Source: Paraburkholderia bryophila
GTDB taxonomy: Bacteria; Pseudomonadota; Gammaproteobacteria; Burkholderiales; Burkholderiaceae
Length of the DNA: 64,000 bases
Reading direction: 5' to 3'
Assembly: GCF_003269035.1 (NCBI RefSeq)
Contig: NZ_QLTK01000019.1
Coordinates: 86,342-150,341, forward strand
Shown here: positions 43,871 to 52,617 of the stretch, piece by piece
Numbering within the stretch: position 1 is the stretch's first letter
Layout of the letters: the number at the start of each line of letters is the position of its first letter
Notes under the pieces: model-generated
The model's database searches: none
What the model saw: the letters and a program-made list of their open reading frames with translations, nothing else
What the model was told of the DNA's origin: nothing
Translations under genes and position numbers: made by a program

Positions 43871-45709
43871 TCAAGGCGACGGCAGTTGCGTGGAAGCGGC
43901 GGCGGTAGCGGTCGGCTCGCTGGCGGGACTTTCGTCGCGCCACGGGGCCGGCAGCGTCCACAGCGCGAGCGCGTCAGGCAACGGCGTGCCGCGGTAGAAG
44001 CGCACCAGATCGCGCTTCATCGCCGGGCGGGCGGTGTCGTCCAGATAGATCATGTGGCCGCCGGGGAAGAAGTTGACCTGCAAGTCCGGATTGATGCCGG
44101 GCACCGTCTGCAGTCGCGCCAACTGTTTCTCGGTATTGAAGAACGGCGTGGCCAGATCGTGGAAGCCGTTTTCCGACAACACCTTCAGCTTCGGATTGAG
44201 CGTCAGCGCGCCGAGCAGATCGGGGATCGTGTCGGGCATCGCCTGGCCGTCGTGCGAGAAATTCCACACCTGGATGATGGCGTCGTTCAGCGGCATATAG
44301 GTCGCGTTCGGCGCCGTGTAGCCGAGGTAGTCCGGCATCTGGGTCGCCAGCGCGTTGGTGAACGGCTGCGAGATCAGGATGTCGGACGGGTCGCCGTCGC
44401 TCGCCAGACGTGGATCCGAGTTCGGCAACGACACGCGTCCGTCATAGCGGCCGATCGTCGTGCCGGGCAGCAGGCTCGTCGAGAAGCCATTGACGTTGAA
44501 ATAGCCTTGCAACGCCTGCATCGTCAAGCCGGACGGGATGGTCCACGCCTGCAGCGTCTTGTCGTTCGGCAGCACGGGCTTGCCGAGCGCATTCGGTGCG
44601 CCGAGCTGACTCAGCACCCACGACTGCGAGTAGCGCCTGAGCTTGCTGTACTCGGCGGTGACGAACAGGCTGGTTTGCAGCGCGTAAAGGCCCTGGTTGA
44701 CCGGCGCCGGCGACACCTGGTTGTAGTACGACGCAACCGCCGCGTAGCCTGGGAAATAGCCCGCCAGCGTATCCGTATCCAGGGCGAGCGCGCTGGTCGA
44801 ATTGGTGATGGCGACGGCTTCGATCGCATCCGCGAAATAGTTGAGAATCGCGGACTGCAGCACGATGCCGGTCAGATGCACGCCCGACGATTCCAGCGCG
44901 AGCGCCAGCATGTCGGTACGCGGCGTGCCATACGATTCGCCGTACAGATAGATCGGCGAGCTGCTGCGATTGTTGACCGTCAGGTAGCGCTGAATGAAGT
45001 CGCGCATGATGTCGACGTCGGCGTCGGTGGTCCAGTACTTCTGGTTCGTATTCGGCAACACCGCTTCGGACAGGCCGGTGCCCGGCGGGTCGATGAAGAC
45101 CATGTCGGTCGTGTCGATCAGGCTGTCCTTGTTATCGACGAGCGGATAGTTCGGCCAGTTGCCGAACACCGGGTCGGGTGTGGACACGCGTGTGGGCGCG
45201 AACGAGCCGAGCCGCAACCAGATCGACGACGAACCCGGGCCGCCGTTGTAGACGAACGTGACCGGGCGCGGCGCGCCGTTCGTGCTCGGCGCGGTGTAGG
45301 CCACGTACGACATCGAGGCCTCGGGGTTGCCGTTCGTGTCGGCGGCGGTCAGGTGGCCGGTGGTCGTCGTATAGTTGACCGGGGCCTTGCCCTGGGTCCA
45401 CTGGTAATGCATCACGGCGGCTTTCTCCGACACCTGCGAGGGCGTGAGACCGTCGGTGGCGTTCAACGAATAGGCGACCGGATCGATATAAGTCTGGTTG
45501 GCCGACGACGCTTGCTGCGCGGCGGCCTTGGCGTCGAGCTGCTGACCTGCGGGGGTTTGCTGCATGCTCACCGCCGCGCCGTTCGACGAACTGCCGTCGC
45601 CGCCGCCGCAGCCGCCGAGAAGCGTGATCGCAACCGCTAAAGTCCCTATGGCCGGCAGCTTGCGCTGGCGTAGAGGGGAGTTGCCTCCAAGACGCTCGTG
45701 TCGTTTCAT
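43871..45709 (-). CDS. Peptidase S10 (serine carboxypeptidase-like) lipoprotein
   Basis: 612 residues. Lipobox LLGGC with C34, then a glycine/serine linker and the S10 alpha/beta-hydrolase fold: TFVYNGGPGSSSIWLRLG, VFIDPPGTGLSEA, the nucleophile S259 in YLYGESYGTPR, the aspartate in NGFHDLATPFF and the histidine in FPGGHMIYLD. It probably cleaves C-terminal residues of peptides in the periplasm or at the outer membrane. AAGGAATGAG precedes the ATG. The EF-hand-like gene starts 58 bases downstream in the same direction. Confidence 0.9.
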   Translation of the reverse strand: MKRHERLGGNSPLRQRKLPAIGTLAVAITLLGGCGGGDGSSSNGAAVSMQQTPAGQQLDAKAAAQQASSANQTYIDPVAYSLNATDGLTPSQVSEKAAVMHYQWTQGKAPVNYTTTTGHLTAADTNGNPEASMSYVAYTAPSTNGAPRPVTFVYNGGPGSSSIWLRLGSFAPTRVSTPDPVFGNWPNYPLVDNKDSLIDTTDMVFIDPPGTGLSEAVLPNTNQKYWTTDADVDIMRDFIQRYLTVNNRSSSPIYLYGESYGTPRTDMLALALESSGVHLTGIVLQSAILNYFADAIEAVAITNSTSALALDTDTLAGYFPGYAAVASYYNQVSPAPVNQGLYALQTSLFVTAEYSKLRRYSQSWVLSQLGAPNALGKPVLPNDKTLQAWTIPSGLTMQALQGYFNVNGFSTSLLPGTTIGRYDGRVSLPNSDPRLASDGDPSDILISQPFTNALATQMPDYLGYTAPNATYMPLNDAIIQVWNFSHDGQAMPDTIPDLLGALTLNPKLKVLSENGFHDLATPFFNTEKQLARLQTVPGINPDLQVNFFPGGHMIYLDDTARPAMKRDLVRFYRGTPLPDALALWTLPAPWRDESPASEPTATAAASTQLPSP

Positions 45710-46304
45710 CTCATTCCTTGGTGGATGGGTTCAGCTACCGTTTCACAAAGGTCTCTTCGCGGATGAATGTGCATTGAAGTGGAATTATTTTTAATGCACG
45801 CCGACGTGTAATAGTGAAAAACTACAAACTTAAAAAAGCAACACGCGTCAATACCCACGGGCATTAAAAAATGACCATGCTTATTGAATAAAAATGACTA
45901 ACGATCTGAATTGGATATGCCGATTCTTTCGGGAATTTTTTCCGTGAGTTCGGTTAGGTAAGAATTAGTAATATCTGCGGCAGAAGAAAAATAGGCGACG
46001 CGCTGGGGGCTTGTCAAGCACTTAGCGAAATTACGTAAATCGAATATCGGCGGCTTGTATTTAAAGGCGGGTAGGGTTTAGGCGGGGTGAGTGACAGCGG
46101 GGAATTTTTTATTACGAAAGTAAATATAATCGTTTGCTAAATGTAATTTTTTAATTGACACATTGCGTCAAATCGCATTCCAAAAATCGCTCCGGGAATA
46201 GGATTGAATGCGTAAGCGGGAATCGGCAAGAAACCCGATTACGCATAAAGCCGTTGGCAAGTGCGTCATTGCGCTTCGCTTGCGTTTCGATTGTGCGCCG
46301 CGCG
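45710..46304. other. AT-rich intergenic stretch
   Basis: About 600 bases, strikingly A/T-rich for this genome (runs such as TTTTTTATTACG and TTATTTTTAATGC). No convincing gene or RNA hairpin pair. It carries the promoter of the S10 gene and may be bound by H-NS-like proteins. Confidence 0.6.
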
Positions 46305-47522
46305 CTATTCCGGTTCCTCGAGCGCCAGCGGAAAGCGGATATTGAACGTGGTGCCCACGCCCTCGCGCGATACGAAATCGATCTGCCCATTCAGCACCCG
46401 GCACAATTCCTTGACGATCGCGAGGCCGAGACCCGTGCCGGGAATATCCTCGCCCGCGGCGCGTTCGAATTCGTCGAACACGCGCTCCGCATCCGCGGGT
46501 GCAATGCCTTCACCGGTATCCGAGACGCGAATCGACCAGTGGTCCGCGTCGGCCATCGCGAAACCGAATTCGATTTCGCCGGACTTCGTGTACTTGGTGG
46601 CGTTGGACAGGAGATTGACCGCGATCTGTTTCAGTTTGAGGCGATTGGATGTGATGGCCGGCAACGCCGGATCGAAGGCCGTGCGCAGTGTCAGTCCTTT
46701 GGTTTCGATCAAAGGCCGCGACGCGGCTTCGAGTTCGGTGAAGAGTTCGCGCAGGTCGACCGTTTCGAGTGCGAGCGGCGCGCCGTCGCCGAGCACCACC
46801 GAATACTCGACCATCTGATCGACCAGTTGCTTCATGTCGGCGGCTTGCCGGTTCGCCAGCGTCAACGCAACCTCGGCTCTGGCAGGCGCGCGCGCGATCA
46901 ATTGCAACGCGATGGAAAACGCGTTCAGGAAGTTGCGCAGATCGTGGACCACGCTGCGGGTGATCTGCATCCGCGATTCGTACAGATCGCTCACGAGTCG
47001 CTGTTTCAACGTGAGTTCATGGTTGGCGCGTTCGAGCCTGCCGGTGTACTCGTCGAACTTGCGGTCACGTTCACTGACCACCTGTTTGATCGACGTGAGG
47101 GTGACGATGCTGAGCGTCTCGGCGATCAGACGCCGCGCGCGGCGTTCGTGGCGGCGCGTGAATGTGCTCTCGCGTTCGGCGAATTCGTCCAGCGCGTCGG
47201 CGAGTACCTGATGAAACAGATCGAGTTCGCGCACGAGTTCTTCGATCCGGTAACCCTGGCGCCAGCGGACCATGCCGTGTTTTCTCGCGTCGCTTTCAAT
47301 GGACGACTCGACGAGTTCGAGGTCTTCGATGTCGAGTGCGATGCAGAGCCCGTCGAGAATTTCCGGCAGGTGGTCGGCGAGTTGCTGGTAAGTGAGCTTG
47401 TCTGCTTCGACGAGTTCGACGTCGCCGAAAACCGCTTTCATCCATTGCTCGGTCAAGCGGGTTCGTTCGGTGCGAACGAAGTCGGAGAAATTGCGCAGCG
47501 GGCTAACGAGGATTTCGGCCAT
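46305..47522 (-). CDS. Cytoplasmic histidine kinase with RsbRD-like N-terminal domain
   Basis: 405 residues, no membrane segments. The first 160 residues are helical (WMKAVFGDVELVEADKLTYQ, RIEELVRELDLFHQVLADAL) and resemble the RsbT co-antagonist RsbRD N-terminal domain. Then come a coiled coil, the H-box ITRSVVHDLRNFLNAFSIAL, N-box KQIAVNLLSNATKYTKSG, G1 VSDTGEGIAPAD and G2 GTGLGLAIVKELC. It is divergent from a single-receiver protein at 47796, a likely partner. The signal is unknown. Confidence 0.9.
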   Translation of the reverse strand: MAEILVSPLRNFSDFVRTERTRLTEQWMKAVFGDVELVEADKLTYQQLADHLPEILDGLCIALDIEDLELVESSIESDARKHGMVRWRQGYRIEELVRELDLFHQVLADALDEFAERESTFTRRHERRARRLIAETLSIVTLTSIKQVVSERDRKFDEYTGRLERANHELTLKQRLVSDLYESRMQITRSVVHDLRNFLNAFSIALQLIARAPARAEVALTLANRQAADMKQLVDQMVEYSVVLGDGAPLALETVDLRELFTELEAASRPLIETKGLTLRTAFDPALPAITSNRLKLKQIAVNLLSNATKYTKSGEIEFGFAMADADHWSIRVSDTGEGIAPADAERVFDEFERAAGEDIPGTGLGLAIVKELCRVLNGQIDFVSREGVGTTFNIRFPLALEEPE

Positions 47523-47795
47523 GGCGACGTTTCAGGATGAAGTTTCTACAACCTACAAAGGCTCGAATCACGCCAGACGCGCCGCACCTGAAAATGGCGC
47601 CCGCACACCGCGAGAAACCGCGCTGTCGGCTGGAATGAATCAGAGGCATGTGCGGCGGGCGCGTACCTGCGGAAAACGCCGGAGGCCTTCTGCCGCAGCC
47701 GATAATCCGCTTCATTATCACCGCATTCGCGGGTCGTGGAACAGCCCTTGCGTAATCGTGGACAGATGATTAACACGTTCAACCGGCGATTCCCG

Positions 47796-48167
47796 ATGCA
47801 TTCAATCCTGTTGGTGGACGACGAGCCGGAAATTCTGGCAGCGTGGCGCCTGATTCTTGAAAACGAAGGTTACGAAGTCGGTTGCGCGAGCAACGGAGTC
47901 GAGGCGGTCGCGCGGCTGGCATCGGCCATGCCCGTCACGCCCGATCTGATCATTACCGACTGGATGATGCCGCTGATGGGCGGCGCGGAACTCTGCCGCC
48001 GTCTGCGGGCCATGCCGGAACTCGCCGACGTGCCGATTCTCGTGCACACGGCCGTGCCGCCGTCGTCCGACGGCCGAGACAAACACTGGAACGCGTGCCT
48101 GAGAAAACCGGTCGGCGCGGATCTGTTTCTGACCACCGTGGCGCAGCTTTGCAAGCAGCGGCATTGA
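47796..48167 (+). CDS. Single-domain response regulator (receiver only)
   Basis: 123 residues. Receiver features: SILLVDDEPEILAAWRLILE, the phospho-aspartate in LIITDWMMPLMGGAELCRRL, HTAVPPSSDGRDKHW with T and K in LRKPVGADLFL. There is no output domain, so it acts by protein contact or as a phosphate relay, probably with the kinase on the other side of the 270-base gap. An in-frame ATG at 47766 would add ten residues; neither start has a clear ribosome site. Confidence 0.88.
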   Translation: MHSILLVDDEPEILAAWRLILENEGYEVGCASNGVEAVARLASAMPVTPDLIITDWMMPLMGGAELCRRLRAMPELADVPILVHTAVPPSSDGRDKHWNACLRKPVGADLFLTTVAQLCKQRH

Positions 48168-48237
48168 AGGAACGCGGCTTGCCAGGAGCTTGCTAAAGAG
48201 GCGGCGCGTTGCCGTTTGCCGCATCGCTCAAGTCCAT

Positions 48238-49137
48238 TCACGCCCCGTGGCCCGCCTTCACAAAATCGACGAACACGCGTAGCGGCGCGGGCACATGCCG
48301 GTGCCCCGGATAGTAGAGAAACGGCCCCGAAAAGCTCGGCCACCACGATTCCAGAATCGGCTCCAACGCACCGCTGTCGAGCTGTGGACGCAGCCAGTCT
48401 TCGAACAGATGGATCACGCCCACGCCGGCGACCGCTGCGCTGATCGCCAGATCGAGCGCCGCGCCCGGACGCACCAGCAGCGGTCCGGTCGGGTTTAACT
48501 GCAGCGCTTCGCCGTCACGCTCGAAATGCCACATCGGAATCGCGCCGCCGGCGAATTGGCCACGCAGGCACGCGTGCGCGAGCAACTCGCGCGGGTGCTC
48601 GGGACGGCCGTGTTCGTCGAGATAAGCGGGCGCGGCGGCGGTCGCGAAGCGCTGCACGCGCGGCCCGATCGGCACGGCGATCATGTCCTGTTCGAGTCGC
48701 TCGTCGTAGCGAATGCCGGCGTCGCAGCCGATCGACAGCAGGTCGACGAACCCGTCTTCCACCACGACCTCGATGCGAATGTCGGGGTACGCCTTGAGGA
48801 AGGGCACGATCACCGAGGGCAGCGTGATGCGCGCGGCGCTGGACGGCACGTTCAGCTTGAGCGTGCCGGTCGGCTTGTCGCGAAAGCCGTTCAGCACGTC
48901 GAGCGCGGCTTCCATTTCGGTGAAGAGCGGCGTCAGCTTCTCGATCAGACGCAGACCGGCTTCGGTCGGCGCCACGCTGCGCGTGGTGCGATTGAGCAGG
49001 CGCAAGCCGAGTTTCGCTTCGAGACGGCGTACGGCAATGCTCAGGCTCGACGCCGACACCCCGCCGATGCGTGCCGCGTCGCGAAAGCCGCCCGCCCGCG
49101 CGACGGACACGAAAGCGGAAAGATCGTTTAATTCCAT
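48238..49137 (-). CDS. LysR-family transcriptional regulator
   Basis: 299 residues starting MELNDLSAFVSVARAGGFRD. Winged helix 1-60 (VSASSLSIAVRRLEAKLGLR, LLNRTTRSVAPTEAG) and effector domain with GTLKLNVPSSAARITLPSVI, typical of the CrgA/DmlR subgroup. It is divergent from the aldo/keto reductase at 49244, with 106 bases between, which is its probable target. Confidence 0.9.
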   Translation of the reverse strand: MELNDLSAFVSVARAGGFRDAARIGGVSASSLSIAVRRLEAKLGLRLLNRTTRSVAPTEAGLRLIEKLTPLFTEMEAALDVLNGFRDKPTGTLKLNVPSSAARITLPSVIVPFLKAYPDIRIEVVVEDGFVDLLSIGCDAGIRYDERLEQDMIAVPIGPRVQRFATAAAPAYLDEHGRPEHPRELLAHACLRGQFAGGAIPMWHFERDGEALQLNPTGPLLVRPGAALDLAISAAVAGVGVIHLFEDWLRPQLDSGALEPILESWWPSFSGPFLYYPGHRHVPAPLRVFVDFVKAGHGA

Positions 49138-49243
49138 GGTCGCTGTGCACATTTTTGAACAACCCGTGCACGTTATGCCTATTTATTTGACAACACAACC
49201 GGTCGATACTGCGGTTCGTCCCCACCCATTCAAGGAACACCCC

Positions 49244-50131
49244 ATGTCCGACCTCAAGACCACCGACACTTTCCCGTTAGCCGGACGTTCCGTGCGGCGC
49301 ATGGGCTACGGCGCGATGCAACTGGCCGGCCCCGGCGTGTTCGGGCCGCCGAAGGATCGCGAGGCGGCCGTCGCGGTGCTGCGCGAGGCGCTGGCCGCGG
49401 GCGTCAACCACATCGATACGAGCGATTTTTACGGGCCCCACGTCACCAACCAGATCATCCGCGAAGCGCTGCATCCTTATCCGGACGATCTGGTGATCGT
49501 CACCAAGCTCGGTGCGGTGCGCGACGACAAGGGCGGCTGGCTGCCGGCGATGGAGCCGCAAGCGATCGAGCGCGGTCTGCACGACAACCTGCGCAATCTC
49601 GGGCTCGACGCCATGGAGATCGTCAACCTGCGCATCATGGGCAGCATTCATGCGCCCTCCGAAGGCTCGATCGAGAAGGAGGTCACGGCGCTGGCCGAAC
49701 TGAAGCAGCGCGGCCTGGTTCGTCATATCGGCTTGAGCAACGTGACGTCGGCGCAGATTGCCGAGGCGCAGCGCATTACGGAAGTGGTCTGCGTGCAGAA
49801 CCACTACAACCTGGTGCATCGCCACGACGACGCACTGATCGACGAACTGGCGGCGCAGGGCATCGCCTATGTGCCGTTTTTCCCGCTGGGCGGTTTCACG
49901 CCGATTCAGTCGTCGGCGCTGTCGGACCTCGCGAGTACTTTGGGCGCGACGCCGATGCAGGTCGCGCTGGCCTGGCTGTTGCAACGCGCGCCGAACATTC
50001 TGCTGATTCCCGGCACGTCGAGCGTTCAGCATTTGCGCGAGAACCTGCAAGCCGCGCATCTGATGCTGAGCGAGGAGGTTCGCGCCGAACTCGACGCGAT
50101 CGGCCGCGCGAACGGCGCGGCGTCGGCATAG
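49244..50131 (+). CDS. Aldo/keto reductase, YdbC/PdxI-like (pyridoxal reductase family)
   Basis: 295 residues. AKR barrel with NHIDTSDFYGPHVTNQIIRE (catalytic D and Y), VIVTKLGAVRDDKGGW (K), and HIGLSNVTSAQIAEAQRITE. The usual catalytic histidine position reads VNLRIMGS, with arginine, as in E. coli YdbC. The long identical-looking stretch YVPFFPLGGFTPIQSSALSD and QVALAWLLQRAPNILLIPGT also recall YdbC, now called PdxI, an NADPH-dependent pyridoxal reductase. AAGGAAC precedes the ATG. Confidence 0.88.
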   Translation: MSDLKTTDTFPLAGRSVRRMGYGAMQLAGPGVFGPPKDREAAVAVLREALAAGVNHIDTSDFYGPHVTNQIIREALHPYPDDLVIVTKLGAVRDDKGGWLPAMEPQAIERGLHDNLRNLGLDAMEIVNLRIMGSIHAPSEGSIEKEVTALAELKQRGLVRHIGLSNVTSAQIAEAQRITEVVCVQNHYNLVHRHDDALIDELAAQGIAYVPFFPLGGFTPIQSSALSDLASTLGATPMQVALAWLLQRAPNILLIPGTSSVQHLRENLQAAHLMLSEEVRAELDAIGRANGAASA

Positions 50132-50362
50132 GCGTCGAGGCGCGGCGGAGATGAAGCTTCGCCGCGCCTCGCGGTTCTCGCCGCACCCACCCACACACAC
50201 AGAAAACCGCGTACGCCATTTGGCAGGCATGCCACGCCTGCTAGCCGCATCGCGCCAATCGCCCGCTCACACCCGCCATTGCAGCAGATCGACCCGACCC
50301 CATGCGCATTCCTGCGATTCTGGAATGGTAGATTGAACCGCGCTTAATCGGGAGCAAGCTCT

Positions 50363-51520
50363 ATGGCGGTGGGCTCAAACCAGTCGGGCGGTGCCTTTCC
50401 CGCATTGACCAGTATCCGGTTCATTGCCGCATTCGCGGTCGTCATCTCTCACTTCTCGGAACGCAACCTGTTGCCGTTGCCGGCTGCGTTGTTCAATTTC
50501 ATCGACGGCGGCCGCTCGGCCGTGTCGTTGTTCTTCGTGCTGTCCGGTTTCATTCTGACCTTCACGTATCGCGACAAACTGGCCCACGGCGGCGTGCGCT
50601 CGTTTTACGAGGCACGCGTCGCCCGCATTTATCCGATGATCCTGCTCGGTCTGCTGATGTGCGTACCGGTCGTGATTTATCTCGTGCTGAGTGACAACCC
50701 GCAACTGATGCTGGAGTGGTACGCGCTGAAGGGCGCGGTCTATCCGGCGCTGCTCGTCAGTCTGATCGTCCAGTTGTTGCTGCTCAACGGCTGGCTGCCG
50801 TTTTCAGCCATCAATCAACCATGGAACGGTCCCTCCGAAAGCGTTTCCTGCGAGGCGTTCTTTTATCTGCTGTTTCCGTTCCTGCTGCGTCGTATGACGA
50901 CGATGAGCGTCGCGCGGATTGGCTTGATCGCCCTCGCGACATGGCTCGCGACGGGTGTGTGGATTGCGTTGCTGCAAAGCTTCGTGCCGCTGTCGCGCAG
51001 CGCCGCGATGATTTACTCGATGCCGGTAACGCGGCTCGCCGAGTTCGTGATGGGTATCGCGGTGGCGATCTACTATCTGCGCCTCAAAGCCAGCGGCAGG
51101 TCGCAGCATGGTAAAGGCATCGTGCTGACCGGCGTGGCGTTGAGTGCGATCTTCATACTCAGCGTCTGGCGGCCGATCTGGCCGGCCTACTATCTGGAGT
51201 CGCCGTTTTACGCGGCCTTGATACTGGGCCTCGCGTTGCTGGAGCGGCCCGTGTTGGGCTTGTTGAGCTGGCGGCCGCTGGTGCGCCTGGGGGAGGCGAG
51301 TTATTCGCTGTACCTCACGCATCTGCCGCTCGCCCTCTGGTCGGTGATGCTCGGTTTCGGGCCATCGAACGGCTGGATGATGATTCCCGTGAGTGTGCTG
51401 ATCAGTCTGCTGTGCTTCCGGTTCTATGAGGAGCCGATGCGTCGCAAGATCAAGGCACGCTTTGCCCATCGGAAGATCGCGCGACTGCCCGCAGCGGAAT
51501 CGGGGCAGACCGCGGTTTAA
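50363..51520 (+). CDS. Acyltransferase 3 family membrane protein
   Basis: 385 residues with about ten membrane segments. The N-terminal signature FPALTSIRFIAAFAVVISHF includes the catalytic histidine, followed by AVSLFFVLSGFILTFTYRDK and R in FYEARVARIYPMIL. Late motifs are LVRLGEASYSLYLTHLPLAL and CFRFYEEPMRRKI. Such enzymes O-acetylate or otherwise acylate surface sugars (LPS, exopolysaccharide). It is monocistronic; the acceptor is unknown. Confidence 0.9.
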   Translation: MAVGSNQSGGAFPALTSIRFIAAFAVVISHFSERNLLPLPAALFNFIDGGRSAVSLFFVLSGFILTFTYRDKLAHGGVRSFYEARVARIYPMILLGLLMCVPVVIYLVLSDNPQLMLEWYALKGAVYPALLVSLIVQLLLLNGWLPFSAINQPWNGPSESVSCEAFFYLLFPFLLRRMTTMSVARIGLIALATWLATGVWIALLQSFVPLSRSAAMIYSMPVTRLAEFVMGIAVAIYYLRLKASGRSQHGKGIVLTGVALSAIFILSVWRPIWPAYYLESPFYAALILGLALLERPVLGLLSWRPLVRLGEASYSLYLTHLPLALWSVMLGFGPSNGWMMIPVSVLISLLCFRFYEEPMRRKIKARFAHRKIARLPAAESGQTAV

Positions 51521-51590
51521 GTGCTGCGTGGACGGCGCGTGGCGTGACCGTCTCGCGTGACCTTGCGGGGCGCCTGCGAAAACCGGCGCC

Positions 51591-52443
51591 TCATACCGAC
51601 GCCGCGATCGTGTCCCGTAACCACCGATGCGCGGGATCGCGATGCACGCGTTCGTGCCACAGCATGGCCATCTCGTAGCCCGGTACCTCGACGGGCGGCT
51701 CGACCATGCGCAGCGCGCTGTTTTCGCGCACCAGCCGCGCCGGCACCATGCCGACCAGATCGGTGCTCGCGAGCGCCGACACCATGAACAGGAAATGCGG
51801 CACGGACAGCACCACGCGACGCGTGAGGCCGAGCTTCGCGAGCGATTCATCGGTGACGCCGAAGAATCCGCCGCCGTCCGGCGACACGATCACCTGTTCC
51901 AGTTTGCAGAACTGCGCGAGCGTCGGCCGACGCTTCAGCCGCGGATGGCCTGCACGTCCCACCAGCACGTAGCGCTCGGCGAACAGCACGCGACGGCGCA
52001 AGCCGTCGGGCGCGCCTTCGCTGGTATGGAAGCCCAGATCGATCGCTCCCTGTTCCGCTTGCTGCATCAGCCGTGGCGGGACCGCTTCGACGATCGCCAG
52101 ACGCGTGCCCGGCGCGGCCGATCTCAACGTGGCCAAGGTGGGGAGGATGATGGTCGATTCGGCGTAGTCGGTGGCGGCGATCCGCCAACTGTGCGTCGCT
52201 TCGGCCGGATTGAACGGACTGGCCGGTGCGACCGCGCGTTCGAGTGCTTCGAGCGCCTCGCGCAAGGGCTCGCGCAACGCTTCGGCCCGCGCCGTGGGAC
52301 GCATGCCGCGCGGTCCCGGCAGCAGCAGCGGGTCGCCGAACAGCGCGCGCAGTTTCGCCAGATGCACGCTGACCGACGGCTGCGAGAAGTTCAAACGTTC
52401 GGCGGCGCGCGTTACGTTGTGTTCGGACAGCAGCACGTCGAGC
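51591..52443 (-). pseudogene. LysR-family regulator, 5' end cut off by an inserted element
   Basis: The reading frame runs from LDVLLSEHNVTRAAERLNFS to the normal C-terminus (TIAASV), about 282 residues. The first 12-15 residues that LysR proteins of this type have before LDVLLSEH are missing, because at 52443/52444 the sequence changes to an A-rich unrelated stretch. A GTG at 52436 could still start translation, but half of the first helix would be lost. The helix-turn-helix (FSQPSVSVHLAKLRALFGDP) and the effector domain are intact. It was probably a working gene until the insertion. Confidence 0.8.
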
Positions 52444-52617
52444 TGTTCGCCGACAAAAAAAAGGAAAACGAAAAAACGTAAAATTCGAAAGAATTTATTG
52501 GCTAGGGCGAAGGTTGGTCAGGTGTTTTGGCAACTGTCCGAAGATCGCCTCCGGTCGATCTCGTTCTAAAATGCCGCATCTGCACACTTGTAGCTTCTCA
52601 GCGGTGCGACCTTGCTT
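52444..52617. mobile_element. Putative left end of a TniQ-associated transposable element
   Basis: Starts TGTTCGCCGACAAAAAAAA exactly where the LysR homology ends. A terminal TGT followed by GACA about ten bases in, then A-rich sequence, is the style of Tn7-like and Tn5053-like ends. The TniQ-like gene ends at 52618, with its 3' side toward this end. No target-site duplication can be tested because the other end is not visible. Confidence 0.5.

Noticed and set aside
43886..45640. Long open frame on the + strand opposite the S10 peptidase
   Set aside because: Arginine-rich antisense shadow without domains; the - strand gene has a lipobox and full catalytic motifs.
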